The notes: a model not told the origin generated them from the letters alone. Shown: positions 50,297 through 59,673, numbered from the stretch's first letter. The stretch is DNA of 64,000 nucleotides from Cellulomonas sp. Root930 (GCA_001429255.1 LMJI01000001.1:1343256-1407255), one strand, 5' to 3'. Numbers and translations are program-made.

Positions 50297-50647
50297 ATGG
50301 ACCCGTCGTCCTCGACCCGGATGCCCGGCCGCCTCGTGCCCGCGAGCGGCGGTCACGTCCCCGTGCGGGTGCGCGGGTTCCTCGACTCGGCGGCGCCCAC
50401 CCGCGCCACCCGCTCCGAGCGGGGGTTCGCCGTCGCGCTGGCCCGCAGCGAGCACGACGTCGTCAAGGTGCTCGACGGCTCCACGGTCCTCGGGTTCCTG
50501 CCGGCCACGTGGTCGCAGACGGTCGACTTCGAGCTGTGGTCGTGCGAGCAGGCGGGGGAGCCTGCCCTGGCCCGCGCGGTGCTCGAGGGTGTCCCCGGCG
50601 AGCGCGACCTGTTCGTCATGCTCGACTGGAAGCGCCGCCGCGCCTGA
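50297..50647 (+). CDS. Hypothetical protein, 116 residues
   Basis: Not recognised. MDPSSSTRMPGRLVPASGGH, then VRGFLDSAAPTRATRSERGF, VKVLDGSTVLGFLPATW, FELWSCEQAGEPALARAVLE. The beta-strand order and 'LGFLPA' segment are faintly like HIRAN domains, which bind DNA, but no firm call is possible. It is divergent from the module-3 DGPF gene and convergent with the GH9 gene (stops 3 nt apart). Confidence 0.6.
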   Translation: MDPSSSTRMPGRLVPASGGHVPVRVRGFLDSAAPTRATRSERGFAVALARSEHDVVKVLDGSTVLGFLPATWSQTVDFELWSCEQAGEPALARAVLEGVPGERDLFVMLDWKRRRA

Positions 50648-50649
50648 CC

Positions 50650-52335
50650 TCACCGGTCGAGGAACGTGGCCACCCAGACCAAGGGTGCGTTCCAGCGGAT
50701 GCAGACGTCGTTGGTGACCTCGGACGTCGGCTCGTCCAGGTAGCAGAGCTGGGGGGCGAGGCCGACGAGCCGCGAGTCGTAGGGGAAGTCCGGCGCGGGA
50801 ACGGAGTTGGCGCCGCCGGCCAGGGCGCCGGGCGGGGGTGGCGGCATCGTCGGGTCGAGGTCGTGCCCGAACTGGCGGGTGCGCTGGTGGTGGCTGTGGT
50901 CGGTGCCGTACCCGGTGACGTAGCTCTGGCCGAGCGCGTTGCGTCCGAGCAGGTAGTCCACGCCGGACGCGACCGCGTCGCGGTAGGCGGTGCTCCCGGT
51001 GACCAGGTGGGCGACCCCGAGGACGACGAGGTTGTTCAGGATCCGACCGTTCGACCCCCAGCCCCACCCGTCGGCGGGCGCGTAGGGCTGCCCCCACGGC
51101 TGGTGGGACTGCAGGTCGAGCAGCCGGTCGGCGGCGCGGCGAACGCCGTCGACCACCCGCGCGTGGTCCTCGAGCCGGCGGCCGTGCAGTGCCAGGTCCA
51201 GGCGCGCGGGCGCGCTGACGCGGTGGAAGTCGTACCCGGAGGTGTCGAACGGGTCGGCGGCGTGCTCGGAGCAGTCGAGGACGTGCTCCTCGTACACGCG
51301 CTCACCGGTGGCCAGCCAGAGCTCGGCGGCGGCCCAGTAGAAGTCGTCGCCCACGTCGCCGTCGTCGTACGGTCCGCCGCCGTGCCGCGCGTGGTCGTCC
51401 GGGGGGAGCAGGTCGGGATGACGCCGCGCGGCGTCGTAGGCCGACCGCGCGGCCGCCAGCAGGCGTGCGGCGTAGTCGGGATCGGTCGGGCGGACGTGCC
51501 GGGCGCCGGCCGCCGCCGCAGCCGCCAGGTGCAGGGCCGCGGTGGTCGACGGCCGGTGCAGGACGCGTTCCGTGGGGTCGAGGTGCGGCCATCCGGGCAG
51601 CGGCGACCAGACGGTCCCGTGTACGCGGTGGAACGCCAGCCCGGCGAGCGGACGGCCCGGCGGCACCTGCATCCGCAGCAGCCAGTCCAGCTCCCAGCGG
51701 CACTCGGTCAGCACCGCGGCGGCCCTCGGGTCGTCGGGCGGGAGCACGTCGAGCGTGCCGAGCAGCTGCCAGACCGCGAGCGCGCCGCTGGTCGTGTACT
51801 TGCCGTAGTCGCCGGCGTCGTACCAGCCGCCCGAGACGTCGTACGTGCCGTCGTCGTGCCAGCCGGGGTAGAGGGCCTCCGCGTCGGGACCCGTCCAGGC
51901 GGGCACGGCGCCGTCCCCGGTGTGCCCGGCCGGGCGCTCGTAGCCGGGCACGTCGACCGGGGCGCCCGACCGCAGGAGCAAGAAGAAGCGCAGGGCGTCG
52001 TCGCCGAGGTCGGCGTACCGGCGGCCGTCCACGACGAACGGATGGCTGACGTGCTGGGCGGAACGGACCCGGAACGACCCCTCGGGAAGGCCGGTGAGGT
52101 CGAGCACGTGCACCGGGAGGCCGGAGGTCGGTTCGGGACGGACCGGCCACGGCCGCGACACCCCGGACAGGACCACGCGGTCGTCGTCACTGACCACCTC
52201 GAACGCCACGGGACCGGGTTCCGTCGACACCAGCGTGGCGCCCATCGGCAGGCCGGGGACGTAGCCCAGCTGGTTCACCAGCACGGCAGGGCGCCGCGCG
52301 AGGACGGTCTCGACGGACCACCGTGGCCTGCTCAC
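50650..52335 (-). CDS. GH9 glycoside hydrolase without signal peptide, unusual acid residue
   Basis: 561 residues, cytoplasmic by sequence. An N-terminal Ig-like CelD_N domain (PAVLVNQLGYVPGLPMGATL) precedes the (alpha/alpha)6 barrel. The catalytic base pair is seen in DVSGGWYDAGDYGKYTTSGA, and substrate-binding His/Arg in GTDHSHHQRTRQFG. The proton-donor motif, normally NE(V/I)xxxWNA, reads TNDVCIRWNAPLVW, an Asp in place of Glu (codon GAC). It probably cleaves imported cello- or glucan-oligosaccharides, if active. The Glu-to-Asp change should lower or alter activity. Confidence 0.9.
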   Translation of the reverse strand: MSRPRWSVETVLARRPAVLVNQLGYVPGLPMGATLVSTEPGPVAFEVVSDDDRVVLSGVSRPWPVRPEPTSGLPVHVLDLTGLPEGSFRVRSAQHVSHPFVVDGRRYADLGDDALRFFLLLRSGAPVDVPGYERPAGHTGDGAVPAWTGPDAEALYPGWHDDGTYDVSGGWYDAGDYGKYTTSGALAVWQLLGTLDVLPPDDPRAAAVLTECRWELDWLLRMQVPPGRPLAGLAFHRVHGTVWSPLPGWPHLDPTERVLHRPSTTAALHLAAAAAAGARHVRPTDPDYAARLLAAARSAYDAARRHPDLLPPDDHARHGGGPYDDGDVGDDFYWAAAELWLATGERVYEEHVLDCSEHAADPFDTSGYDFHRVSAPARLDLALHGRRLEDHARVVDGVRRAADRLLDLQSHQPWGQPYAPADGWGWGSNGRILNNLVVLGVAHLVTGSTAYRDAVASGVDYLLGRNALGQSYVTGYGTDHSHHQRTRQFGHDLDPTMPPPPPGALAGGANSVPAPDFPYDSRLVGLAPQLCYLDEPTSEVTNDVCIRWNAPLVWVATFLDR

Positions 52336-52357
52336 CCCCGGCAGCCTAGGCGAGCGC

Positions 52358-53140
52358 TCAGACCTCCACCACGAGCGGCCGACCCGGTTCCGCCCACGTG
52401 GTGCGCCCGGGATCGGGAGCCAGCTCCGGTCGCTCGAGCGCAGCCGGCCGGTCGACGAAGTGCGACCACCCCTCGTAGTGCACGGGGAGCACCGTCCGGG
52501 GCTGCAGGGCGCGGCACAGCTCGCGTCCGTCGTCCACCGTCATCGAGTAGCGCAGCGGACCGGTCACGGGGAACCGGACGCCGCCGAGGTGCAGCACCGC
52601 GGTGCCGACGCGCCTCCGCTCGGCGACCTGGCGCACCCCGCCGTACAGGACGGTGTCCCCGGAGAACCACAGGGACCCGTGCACCTGGCCTTCCCACGTG
52701 AGGTCGAACCCGATGACGGCCCCGGCGACCGGACGGCTGCCGACGGGTCCGTGCCGGCACGGGGTCGCCGTGACGGTCAGCGTGGGACGGTCCGGATGGG
52801 TGAGCGTCGTCGTGGCCCACGGACGCAGGCCCACCGCGGGCGGACCGAGGCGGCGCGCACCCGGCACGGTGGTCAGGATCGTGGGTGCCCCGCCGAGCAG
52901 CTGTCGGCCGGCGTCGTCGAGGTTGTCGGCGTGGTGGTCGTGGGTGAGCAGCACCGCGTCGACGTCGCCGACCTCCGCCGCCGCGACGGCCGGGCCGGTG
53001 GTCTTCCGCGACGACGTCCCCCAGCCGAACGCGTACGTCCGGCCGGGGGCGTCGAAGGTCGGGTCCGTGAGGATGCGCCAGCCGTCCACCTCCACGAGGG
53101 TCGTCGGCCCGCCGACGTGCGTGAACGTCAGGGTGGACAC
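52358..53140 (-). CDS. MBL-fold (UlaG-like) metal-dependent hydrolase
   Basis: 260 residues from GTG 53140. TLTFTHVGGPTTLVEVDGWR, metal motif AVLLTHDHHADNLDDAG (HxHxxD), later His/Asp in HGSLWFSGDTVLYGGV and VLPVHYEGWSHFVDRPAALE. This is the L-ascorbate-6-phosphate lactonase-like branch; the substrate may be a lactone or phosphodiester. It follows the esterase gene by 2 nt, so one operon. Confidence 0.9.
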   Translation of the reverse strand: MSTLTFTHVGGPTTLVEVDGWRILTDPTFDAPGRTYAFGWGTSSRKTTGPAVAAAEVGDVDAVLLTHDHHADNLDDAGRQLLGGAPTILTTVPGARRLGPPAVGLRPWATTTLTHPDRPTLTVTATPCRHGPVGSRPVAGAVIGFDLTWEGQVHGSLWFSGDTVLYGGVRQVAERRRVGTAVLHLGGVRFPVTGPLRYSMTVDDGRELCRALQPRTVLPVHYEGWSHFVDRPAALERPELAPDPGRTTWAEPGRPLVVEV

Positions 53141-53142
53141 CG

Positions 53143-53979
53143 TCAGGACGCGGCGGAGCTCTGCGCGGGAGCCCAGGCGGCATGGGCGAGCGCCCACTCG
53201 AGGGCCCGGTCGGCGACCTCCTCCCAGCCCGGCCCGGCGACCATGAGGTGCGGTCGGCCCTCGTAGGTCTCGTGCTCGGTGACGGTGCCCGCGCCGCGGT
53301 AGTGCTTGGCGTTCGACGCCTGCACCGAGGGCGGCATGATGTGGTCCTCGGAGCCCGACAGGAACAGCAGCGGCACGCGGTTCGGGTTGCCGAAGTCCAC
53401 CCAGGCGTCCTGGTGTCCGGGCTGGACGTTCGCGAGCACGGAGTCGATGAGCACGCGGCCCGACGCCGGGATGTGGTACCGGTCGAAGAAGTACTGCGAC
53501 TCCTCCTGCGTGTACGTGTTGGTGAACGCGTACGTCCACTCCTCGAACGACAGGCCGACCGCCCGGTGGTGGTTCGCCGGGTTCTTCACCACGGGGAACA
53601 CCGACTTCAGCTGCGACCAGGGGGTGGTCTTCACCCCCTCCACCGGCGCCGAGTTCAGCGCGACCCCCGCGCTGCCGTGCCCCCGGTCGAGCATCAGCTG
53701 CAGAAACGTCCCGCCCGCGGAGTGACCCATGAGGATCGGCGGGGTGGCGGTGTCCAGCGCGCTCAGGAACGCGTCGAGGTGGGATGCGATCGCGTCCGTC
53801 GTGAGGTCGGCGATCGGCGTCGGGTCGGCCCGCAGAGCCTCGACCTCGACCTCGAACCCGGGGTAGCCCGGCGTGTGGACGGTGTAGCCCTTGGCCTCGT
53901 AGTGCGCCTTCCACCCCTCCCACGAGCGGGGCGTGACCCAGAAGCCATGGATGAGCACGATCGTGTCCGGAGTGGTCAT
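53143..53979 (-). CDS. Alpha/beta hydrolase (esterase/lipase-like)
   Basis: 278 residues. IVLIHGFWVTPRSWEGWKAH (oxyanion loop), PILMGHSAGGTFLQLMLDRG (nucleophile Ser in GHSAGG), LLFLSGSEDHIMPPSVQASN (catalytic Asp) and THEHETYEGRPHLMVAGPGW-like end with the His in GRPHLM. First gene of an operon with the MBL hydrolase; a long divergent promoter region (53980-54210) separates it from the OYE-type reductase. Substrate unknown. Confidence 0.9.
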   Translation of the reverse strand: MTTPDTIVLIHGFWVTPRSWEGWKAHYEAKGYTVHTPGYPGFEVEVEALRADPTPIADLTTDAIASHLDAFLSALDTATPPILMGHSAGGTFLQLMLDRGHGSAGVALNSAPVEGVKTTPWSQLKSVFPVVKNPANHHRAVGLSFEEWTYAFTNTYTQEESQYFFDRYHIPASGRVLIDSVLANVQPGHQDAWVDFGNPNRVPLLFLSGSEDHIMPPSVQASNAKHYRGAGTVTEHETYEGRPHLMVAGPGWEEVADRALEWALAHAAWAPAQSSAAS

Positions 53980-54025
53980 GAGGTCTCCTCGTCTCGCGGC
54001 GGTCGGTCCCGTCCGGCCCGCTCAG

Positions 54026-54064
54026 CAGCACAGTCGCACCAGGTGTCCGGGGAGCACTGTGCTG
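54026..54064. promoter_or_regulatory. Inverted repeat in the divergent hydrolase/reductase promoter
   Basis: CAGCACAGT (54026-54034) and ACTGTGCTG (54056-54064), perfect 9-bp arms 21 nt apart. It lies in the 231-nt spacer between 53979 and 54211, where I see no gene. Candidate operator or attenuator. Confidence 0.4.
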
Positions 54065-54210
54065 GCCGTGCACGGTTCTGGTGCCTGCGTGCACACGACG
54101 GACCCACCCGGGACCTCCGACCCAGGAACCGCTTCGACGACCGGCGGACGATCGAGCCACCACTGGCACTGCCCCGGCCGCATCGTCGCGCGCCGGAGGA
54201 AAGGACTCCG

Positions 54211-56136
54211 ATGTCCGCGTTCGCCCACGTCATCGCACCCGGACGCATCGGCGCCCTCGAGCTCGCCAACCGCGTGATCATGCCGCCGATGGGGACCAGC
54301 CTCTCCGACGCGGACGGCCACTTCTCCGACCGTCAGGTGGCCTGGTACGCCGAGCGTGCCGGCACGGGTGCGGGCCTGGTGGTCACCGAGCTCACCGCCG
54401 TGAGCCGCGACCTCGAGCTCACGGCGGGCCTCGCGCACGCCGACTCCGACGCCGCGATCCCGGCCCTGACCCGGCTCGCCGACGCGGTGCACGCCAAGGG
54501 CGGGCGGCTCGGGGTGCAGCTCACGGCCGGCATGGGACGCAACAACCCCGCGTACACGCCCGAGCAGCCGCCGGTCTCGGCGTCGGACAACCCGAACTTC
54601 TTCGACCCGACCGTCCTGTGCCGCCCGCTGACCACCGACGAGGTCCGCGCGCTCGTCGGCCGGTTCGCCGAGGCGGCGGTCCGGTGCGCGGCCGCCGGCG
54701 TCGACATGGTGGACCTGCACGGCCACACGGGCTACCTGATCGACCAGTTCCTCGGCCCGCAGTGGAACCGCCGCACCGACGTCTACGGCGGCTCGGTCAC
54801 CAACCGCGCACGCTTCGCCACCGAGATCATCCAGGCGATCAAGGCCGCGGTCCCGGACCTGCCGATCAGCTTCCGGCTGTCCGTCAGCAACAAGATGCCC
54901 GGCAGCCGCGACGTGGCGGAGGCGCAGCAGGTCGCGCGCCTGCTCGAGGCGGCGGGGCTGGACCTGCTCATGGTCGACGACGGCGCCTACGACGCCATGG
55001 ACTGGGTGTTCCCGCCGTACTACCTCGGTGACGCGTGCATGGTCCCGTCGGCGCGGGCGATCAAGGCGGTCGTGTCGATCCCCGTCATGGCCGTCGGCAA
55101 CCTCACGCCGGAGAACGCCGAGGGCGTGCTCGCCGCCGGTGACGCGGACTTCGTCGGCATCGGTCGCGGGCTCATCGCCGACCCGGAGTGGGTGGCCAAG
55201 CTCGCGGACGGGCGTCGCGACGACATCCGCCCCTGCATCCGCTGCAACCAGCTGTGCATCGGCGCGATCTTCACCGGCGCCACCATCGGCTGCGCGGTGA
55301 ACCCCACCGCCGGCTACGAGCTGGAGCGTGCCCTCGTCCCCGCGGCCGTGCCCAAGCGCATCGCCGTCGTCGGCGGCGGCCCGGCCGGCCTGGAGGCGGC
55401 GCGCGTCGCCGCCCTGCGCGGCCACACGGTCGACGTCTACGAGAAGGCCGAGCACCTGGGTGGCGTGCTGCTGCCGGCCGCGACCCCGGAGTTCAAGAAG
55501 GAGCTGCGGGCCATGATCGGCTGGTGGGAGCGGCAGATCGCCGACCTGCCCGTCACGGTGCACCTGGGCACCGAGATCCTCGCCGACGACACCCGCCTGG
55601 CCGGTGCGGACGAGGTCGTGGTCGCCACCGGTGCGGACCCGTTCGTCCTGCCGATCTCGGGCGTCGACGGCGAGAACGTGCTCGAGGTGCTGGACGCCCA
55701 CCTGCACCGTGACCGCGTGGGTTCTCGCGTCGTCGTCGCCGGCGGCGGACTGTCCGGCGCCGACCTCGCTCTCGAGCTGGCTGAGGACGGCCACGAGGTC
55801 ACCATCGTCGAGATGGCCGACGCGATCACCGCGGACCTGCTGTTCATCAACGCGATCAGCCTGCTGCGCAGCCTCACGGACGCGCGCGTGCACGTGCTCA
55901 CCGGCCACCGCGTCACCGAGATCGACGAGAAGGGCCTGACCGCCGTCGGGCCCGACGGCGAGGTGCACGTGGACGCCGACACGGTCGTGACCGCGTTCGG
56001 TGTGCGACCCGCCCACCGGTTGGCCGACGCGCTGGCCGCGACCGGGCTCAACGTCCACGCGATCGGCGACTGCGTGCTCCCGGCGAAGGTCGGCGAGGCG
56101 ATCAACGCGGGGTACCTGACGGCAGCGGTGCTCTGA
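54211..56136 (+). CDS. Old yellow enzyme/2,4-dienoyl-CoA reductase-type flavoprotein
   Basis: 641 residues; ATG 54211 behind GGAGGAAAGG. The N-terminal FMN TIM barrel (VIMPPMGTSLSDADGHFSD, DMVDLHGHTGYLIDQFLGPQ, DVYGGSVTNRARF) is followed by the 4Fe-4S ligands at about Cys342, 345, 349 and 361 (CIRCNQLC ... GC). A FAD domain (IAVVGGGPAGLEAARVAALR) and an NAD(P) domain (VVVAGGGLSGADLALELAED) complete it. This is the FadH/trimethylamine dehydrogenase layout, reducing enoyl or enone substrates. The preceding TIM-barrel residues (YYLGDACMVPSARAIKAVV) are of the enoate reductase type. Confidence 0.93.
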   Translation: MSAFAHVIAPGRIGALELANRVIMPPMGTSLSDADGHFSDRQVAWYAERAGTGAGLVVTELTAVSRDLELTAGLAHADSDAAIPALTRLADAVHAKGGRLGVQLTAGMGRNNPAYTPEQPPVSASDNPNFFDPTVLCRPLTTDEVRALVGRFAEAAVRCAAAGVDMVDLHGHTGYLIDQFLGPQWNRRTDVYGGSVTNRARFATEIIQAIKAAVPDLPISFRLSVSNKMPGSRDVAEAQQVARLLEAAGLDLLMVDDGAYDAMDWVFPPYYLGDACMVPSARAIKAVVSIPVMAVGNLTPENAEGVLAAGDADFVGIGRGLIADPEWVAKLADGRRDDIRPCIRCNQLCIGAIFTGATIGCAVNPTAGYELERALVPAAVPKRIAVVGGGPAGLEAARVAALRGHTVDVYEKAEHLGGVLLPAATPEFKKELRAMIGWWERQIADLPVTVHLGTEILADDTRLAGADEVVVATGADPFVLPISGVDGENVLEVLDAHLHRDRVGSRVVVAGGGLSGADLALELAEDGHEVTIVEMADAITADLLFINAISLLRSLTDARVHVLTGHRVTEIDEKGLTAVGPDGEVHVDADTVVTAFGVRPAHRLADALAATGLNVHAIGDCVLPAKVGEAINAGYLTAAVL

Positions 56137-56160
56137 GGTTCGGGCTGGTAGGAACGTGGG

Positions 56161-56679
56161 GTGCCGATCCTCCCGACCGAGCGTGACCCGCGGCTGATCA
56201 CCGTCCGCCGCGGCGGCACCCTGACGGACGACCACCACCGGCTGCTGGCCGAGTGGGCGCTGCAGTGCGCGGAGCACGTGCTGCACCTGTTCGAGGCCGA
56301 CCGACCGGACGACGACCGTCCCCGGCAGGCGATCGCCGTCGGTCGGGCGTGGATCCGCGGCGAGGTGCCGATGCAGGTCGCGCACAGCGAGGCGTTCCAG
56401 GCGAACGCCGCGGCCCGCGGGATGCCGGACCCGGTGAAGTTCGCCGCGCTGTCGGCCGGTCAGGCGGTGGCGGTGGCGCACGTCGCGGCCCACGACCTCG
56501 GCGCCGCCGCGTACGCGATCAGGGCGGTCGGTGCCTCGGTGCCCTCCGCCGAGGCCGCACACGCGCAGGCAGCGGAACGGCGGTGGCAGCGGGAGCGTCT
56601 GCCGTCAGCCGTCCGCGCGCTGGTGCTCGACGACCAGCGCCGCCGGAGCGCGATCTGCTGGAACGTCTTCGACGACTGA
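56161..56679 (+). CDS. Putative immunity-protein family (Imm5-like) helical protein
   Basis: 172 residues, GTG start. LTDDHHRLLAEWALQCAEHV, RPRQAIAVGRAWIRGEVPMQ and ALSAGQAVAVAHVAAHDLGA form a pair of Ala-rich helical repeats, as in actinobacterial proteins annotated 'putative immunity protein' (Imm5-type). The end, SAVRALVLDDQRRRSAICWN, is typical. No polymorphic toxin gene adjoins, so a toxin-immunity role is not supported here. It is a stand-alone gene, convergent with the module-4 sigma factor. Confidence 0.7.
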   Translation: MPILPTERDPRLITVRRGGTLTDDHHRLLAEWALQCAEHVLHLFEADRPDDDRPRQAIAVGRAWIRGEVPMQVAHSEAFQANAAARGMPDPVKFAALSAGQAVAVAHVAAHDLGAAAYAIRAVGASVPSAEAAHAQAAERRWQRERLPSAVRALVLDDQRRRSAICWNVFDD

Positions 56680-56686
56680 CGCCAGA

Positions 56687-57919
56687 TCACCCCAGCTCGT
56701 CGCGGCGCCGGGTCAGGTAGGCGGTCTCGGCGGTGTTGCCCGCCAGCGCGATCGCCCGGTCGTACGCCTCGCGCGCCTCGGTGCCGCGGTCCAGCCGACG
56801 CAACAGCTCCGCGCGGGTGGCATGGAAGGCGTGATAGCCGTCCAGCGCCTCCCCCAGCGGGGCGATGGCCGCGAGCGCCACCTCGGGCCCGTCGAGCTCC
56901 GCGACCGCGACCGCGCGGTTGAGGGCGACGACCGGGGAGCGGTCCAGGCGGACGAGCTGGTCGTACAGGGCGACCACCTGCGACCAGTCGGTGTCGCGGG
57001 CGTCGCGGGCGGAGGTGTGCACCGCGTTGATCGCGGCGAGGAGCTGGTACCGACCCGGGGCCGCCCCGGTCGCCAGGCGCTCGCGGACCAGCCGGTGCCC
57101 CTCGGCGATCAGCTCCCCGTCCCAGAGCCCGCGGTCCTGCTGCTCGAGGACCACCAGCTCGCCGGTCGTCGAGACGCGAGCGGTGCGGCGGGCCTCGGTG
57201 AGGAGCATCAGCGCCAGCAAGCCGGCCACCTCACCGTCCTCGGGCACGAGGACGCGGACCAGGCGGGCGAGCCGGATCGCCTCGGCGGTCAGGTGCGGAC
57301 GGACGGGGTCGGCGTCGGGGCTCGTCGCCAGGTGGCCCTCGTTGAACACGAGGTAGAGGACCGCGAGCACCCCCGAGACGCGCGCCGGGAGGTCGTCCGC
57401 CGACGGGACCCGGTAGGGGATCCGCGCGGCCTTGATCTTCGCCTTCGCGCGGGTGATCCGCTGACCCGTGGCGGACTCCTGCACGAGGAACGCCCGCGCG
57501 ATCTCCGGCACGGTCAGTCCGCCGACCATGCGCAGGGTCAGTGCCACGCGCGACTCCATGGCGAGTGCGGGGTGGCAGCACGTGAAGATCAGCCGCAGCC
57601 GCAGGTCGTCGACCACTCCGAGCTGTTCCGGGGGATCGTCACCGCTCAGCATCCGAGCCGCCTCGTGCTTGTCGTCGCGCTTGGCCTCGCGGCGGATCCG
57701 GTCGATGGCCTTGCGGTTGGCCGTCGTCGTCAGCCAGCCTCCCGGGTTGGGGGGCACGCCGTCCGACGGCCACCGCTCGACGGCCACCGCGAAGGCCTCC
57801 GCGGCGGCGTCCTCGGCGAGGTCGAGGTCGCCGAACCGCCTGGTCAGGGAGGCCACCACGCGTGCCCACTCGTCGCGGTGCGCCGCGGCGACCGCCTCCC
57901 GGACGTCGACCTCGGTCAC
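56687..57919 (-). CDS. ECF42-type sigma factor with C-terminal extension (module 4)
   Basis: 410 residues; GTG 57919 overlaps the DGPF stop as GTGA. Region 2: LDLAEDAAAEAFAVAVERWP, PNPGGWLTTTANRKAIDRIR. Region 4: GGLTVPEIARAFLVQESATG. Extension: AVLYLVFNEGHLATSPDADP, ARLVRVLVPEDGEVAGLLAL, SPVVALNRAVAVAELDGPEV, then TPR-like helices. Closest in layout to module 2. No anti-sigma gene. Likely to act at the promoter 58301-58327. Confidence 0.93.
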   Translation of the reverse strand: MTEVDVREAVAAAHRDEWARVVASLTRRFGDLDLAEDAAAEAFAVAVERWPSDGVPPNPGGWLTTTANRKAIDRIRREAKRDDKHEAARMLSGDDPPEQLGVVDDLRLRLIFTCCHPALAMESRVALTLRMVGGLTVPEIARAFLVQESATGQRITRAKAKIKAARIPYRVPSADDLPARVSGVLAVLYLVFNEGHLATSPDADPVRPHLTAEAIRLARLVRVLVPEDGEVAGLLALMLLTEARRTARVSTTGELVVLEQQDRGLWDGELIAEGHRLVRERLATGAAPGRYQLLAAINAVHTSARDARDTDWSQVVALYDQLVRLDRSPVVALNRAVAVAELDGPEVALAAIAPLGEALDGYHAFHATRAELLRRLDRGTEAREAYDRAIALAGNTAETAYLTRRRDELG

Positions 57920-58254
57920 AGGAACGGACGCACCTCGACCTTCCGGTTGCAGGCCCGTGACCCCTCGGCAGCGAGCCTGAGGGCCACGTCGAGGTCGGCG
58001 GCCTCGATGATCCAGAAACCGGCGACGTGCTCCTTGGTCTCGACGAAGGGACCGTCGGTGACGATCGCCTCGCCCGCACCCCGGTTGTCGATGACGGTCG
58101 CGGTGTCGGGTGAGGCCAGACCGCCGGCGAACACCCAGCTCCCCTCGGCCCGCAGCCCGTCGTTGAACGCGTCGATCGCGGTCATCTCCTCCGGCGTCGC
58201 GAAGCCGGACGTCTCGTCGAAGATCACGGACACCAGATACTGCATCTCGGCCAT
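57916..58254 (-). CDS. YCII-related DGPF-family protein (module 4)
   Basis: 112 residues. MAEMQYLVSVIFDETSGFAT, then AIVTDGPFVETKEHVAGFWI (DGPF) and a short end NRKVEVRPFL. Begins with the 'MQYL-S-I' strand typical of the ECF42-linked subgroup. GTGA overlap with the sigma factor gene. Confidence 0.92.
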   Translation of the reverse strand: MAEMQYLVSVIFDETSGFATPEEMTAIDAFNDGLRAEGSWVFAGGLASPDTATVIDNRGAGEAIVTDGPFVETKEHVAGFWIIEAADLDVALRLAAEGSRACNRKVEVRPFL

Positions 58255-58300
58255 CCCTGTGCTCGGCGGCCGCCCGGCGCGGGCGACCTCTCACCCTTGC

Positions 58301-58327
58301 TACGAACGATGCTGCCCCGATCCGACA
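58301..58327 (-). promoter_or_regulatory. Predicted ECF42 promoter, module 4
   Basis: Minus strand TGTCGG (58327-58322), 17-nt spacer, CGTA (58304-58301), 47 nt before the ATG at 58254. It deviates by one base per element from module 1. Position and spacing agree with the other sites. Confidence 0.55.
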
Positions 58328-58372
58328 CCGCGTGCCGGGCTTTCGCAGCGACCTGCACCGGGCGGCGACACC

Positions 58373-59635
58373 CTACCGAGGGGGCGGCGTGTGCTTGTCG
58401 CCGAGCCGCGCCCGTCGCACCCCGGTGGCCAGCGACACGGTCGCGACGACGACCAGCGTCGCCCCGGCCACGACGAGGGCGGTGCCATAGCCGGCCGCGT
58501 CGCCGAGCAGGCCACCGAGCGGTGCGGCGACGACGATCACCGCGCGGTTGGCGGACCGCCGGGTGGCGTTGGTCCGCCCCTGCAACCGGTCGGGTGTCGC
58601 GGTCTGCCAGTAGGCCATCTCGTTGGCGTTCTCGGCGCCCATGCACAGGCCGAGCAGCAGCTGTCCGAGCGCGAAGACCACCCACGCGCCGGCGCCCGGG
58701 ACCAGCAGCGCCGCCGCCGCCATCACGCCCCACGCCGTCCCCGTGCCCAGCCGGGCGCCGATGATGACGTGCCCGGCGCCCCACCGGTCGCCGAGCCGCA
58801 CCGCGACGGAGGCCCCCGCGAGCGCCCCGACGCCGGCCGCGGCCAGCGCCAGGCCGAGCGTGGCAGGGCTGAGGTGCAGGGTCCGCAGGGCGAAGGGCGT
58901 CATCACGGCCCCCGCCACGGCCGAGCACGCGAACCACGCGTGGGTCGAGAGCGCCAGCGGCCGCAGGGTCGCGTGCCGGTAGATCCAGTGGAGGCCCTCG
59001 CGGATCTCGGGGCCGATGTCCCGCACCCTGCGCCGGGACTCGCCCCGGGGCTCGTCGACCTTCACGGTGATCAGGAGGATGGCCGAGACGAGGTAGCTGA
59101 CGGCGTCGACGAGCACCGCGAGGGGCGCTCCCAGCAGCTGCACCAGGCCGCCCGCGACCGCCGGCCCGCTCGCCTGCGCCACGGCGTCGGACTGGTCCAG
59201 CCGGGCGTGCGCGGGCCCGAGCAGCCGCGTGGGGACGAGCCGGGGGACGAACGACTGGAACGCCGCGTCGCCCACCACGGTGCACAGCCCGAAGACCGCC
59301 ATCACCCCCGCCAGCCAGCCGACGGTCAGCGACCCGGTCGCGGACAGGACGGGGATCGCCGAGAGTGCGACCGCGCTGAGCAGGTCCGTCGCGACGAGCA
59401 CGGGCCGGCGGCGGACCCGGTCGACGAGCACCCCCGCGAGCAGCCCGAACAGCAGGTACGGCACCCACCGTGCGGCGTTGACCAGCCCGACGTCCACGGC
59501 GTCGCCGGCCAGCACGTCGACCACCAGGACCTGGATCGCCAGGACGGTGACGTAGCTCCCGAACGCCGAGGCGGTCGAGGCGGTCCACAGGCGGGCGAAG
59601 CCGCGCGACTCGCGCAGGGTCGCCGGAGAGGTCAC
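58373..59635 (-). CDS. MFS transporter (EntS/MFS_3 type)
   Basis: 420 residues, about 12 helices: RGFARLWTASTASAFGSYVT, LFGLLAGVLVDRVRRRPVLV (motif A), SFVPRLVPTRLLGPAHARLD, TPDRLQGRTNATRRSANRAV. The last is the conserved inter-domain loop of this group of multidrug/siderophore exporters. It stands apart, transcribed after the acetyltransferase-regulator pair. Substrate unknown. Confidence 0.88.
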   Translation of the reverse strand: MTSPATLRESRGFARLWTASTASAFGSYVTVLAIQVLVVDVLAGDAVDVGLVNAARWVPYLLFGLLAGVLVDRVRRRPVLVATDLLSAVALSAIPVLSATGSLTVGWLAGVMAVFGLCTVVGDAAFQSFVPRLVPTRLLGPAHARLDQSDAVAQASGPAVAGGLVQLLGAPLAVLVDAVSYLVSAILLITVKVDEPRGESRRRVRDIGPEIREGLHWIYRHATLRPLALSTHAWFACSAVAGAVMTPFALRTLHLSPATLGLALAAAGVGALAGASVAVRLGDRWGAGHVIIGARLGTGTAWGVMAAAALLVPGAGAWVVFALGQLLLGLCMGAENANEMAYWQTATPDRLQGRTNATRRSANRAVIVVAAPLGGLLGDAAGYGTALVVAGATLVVVATVSLATGVRRARLGDKHTPPPR

Positions 59636-59673
59636 CGGTGCTTTCTACCGCACCCGCGTCGGTCCGCTGACTG

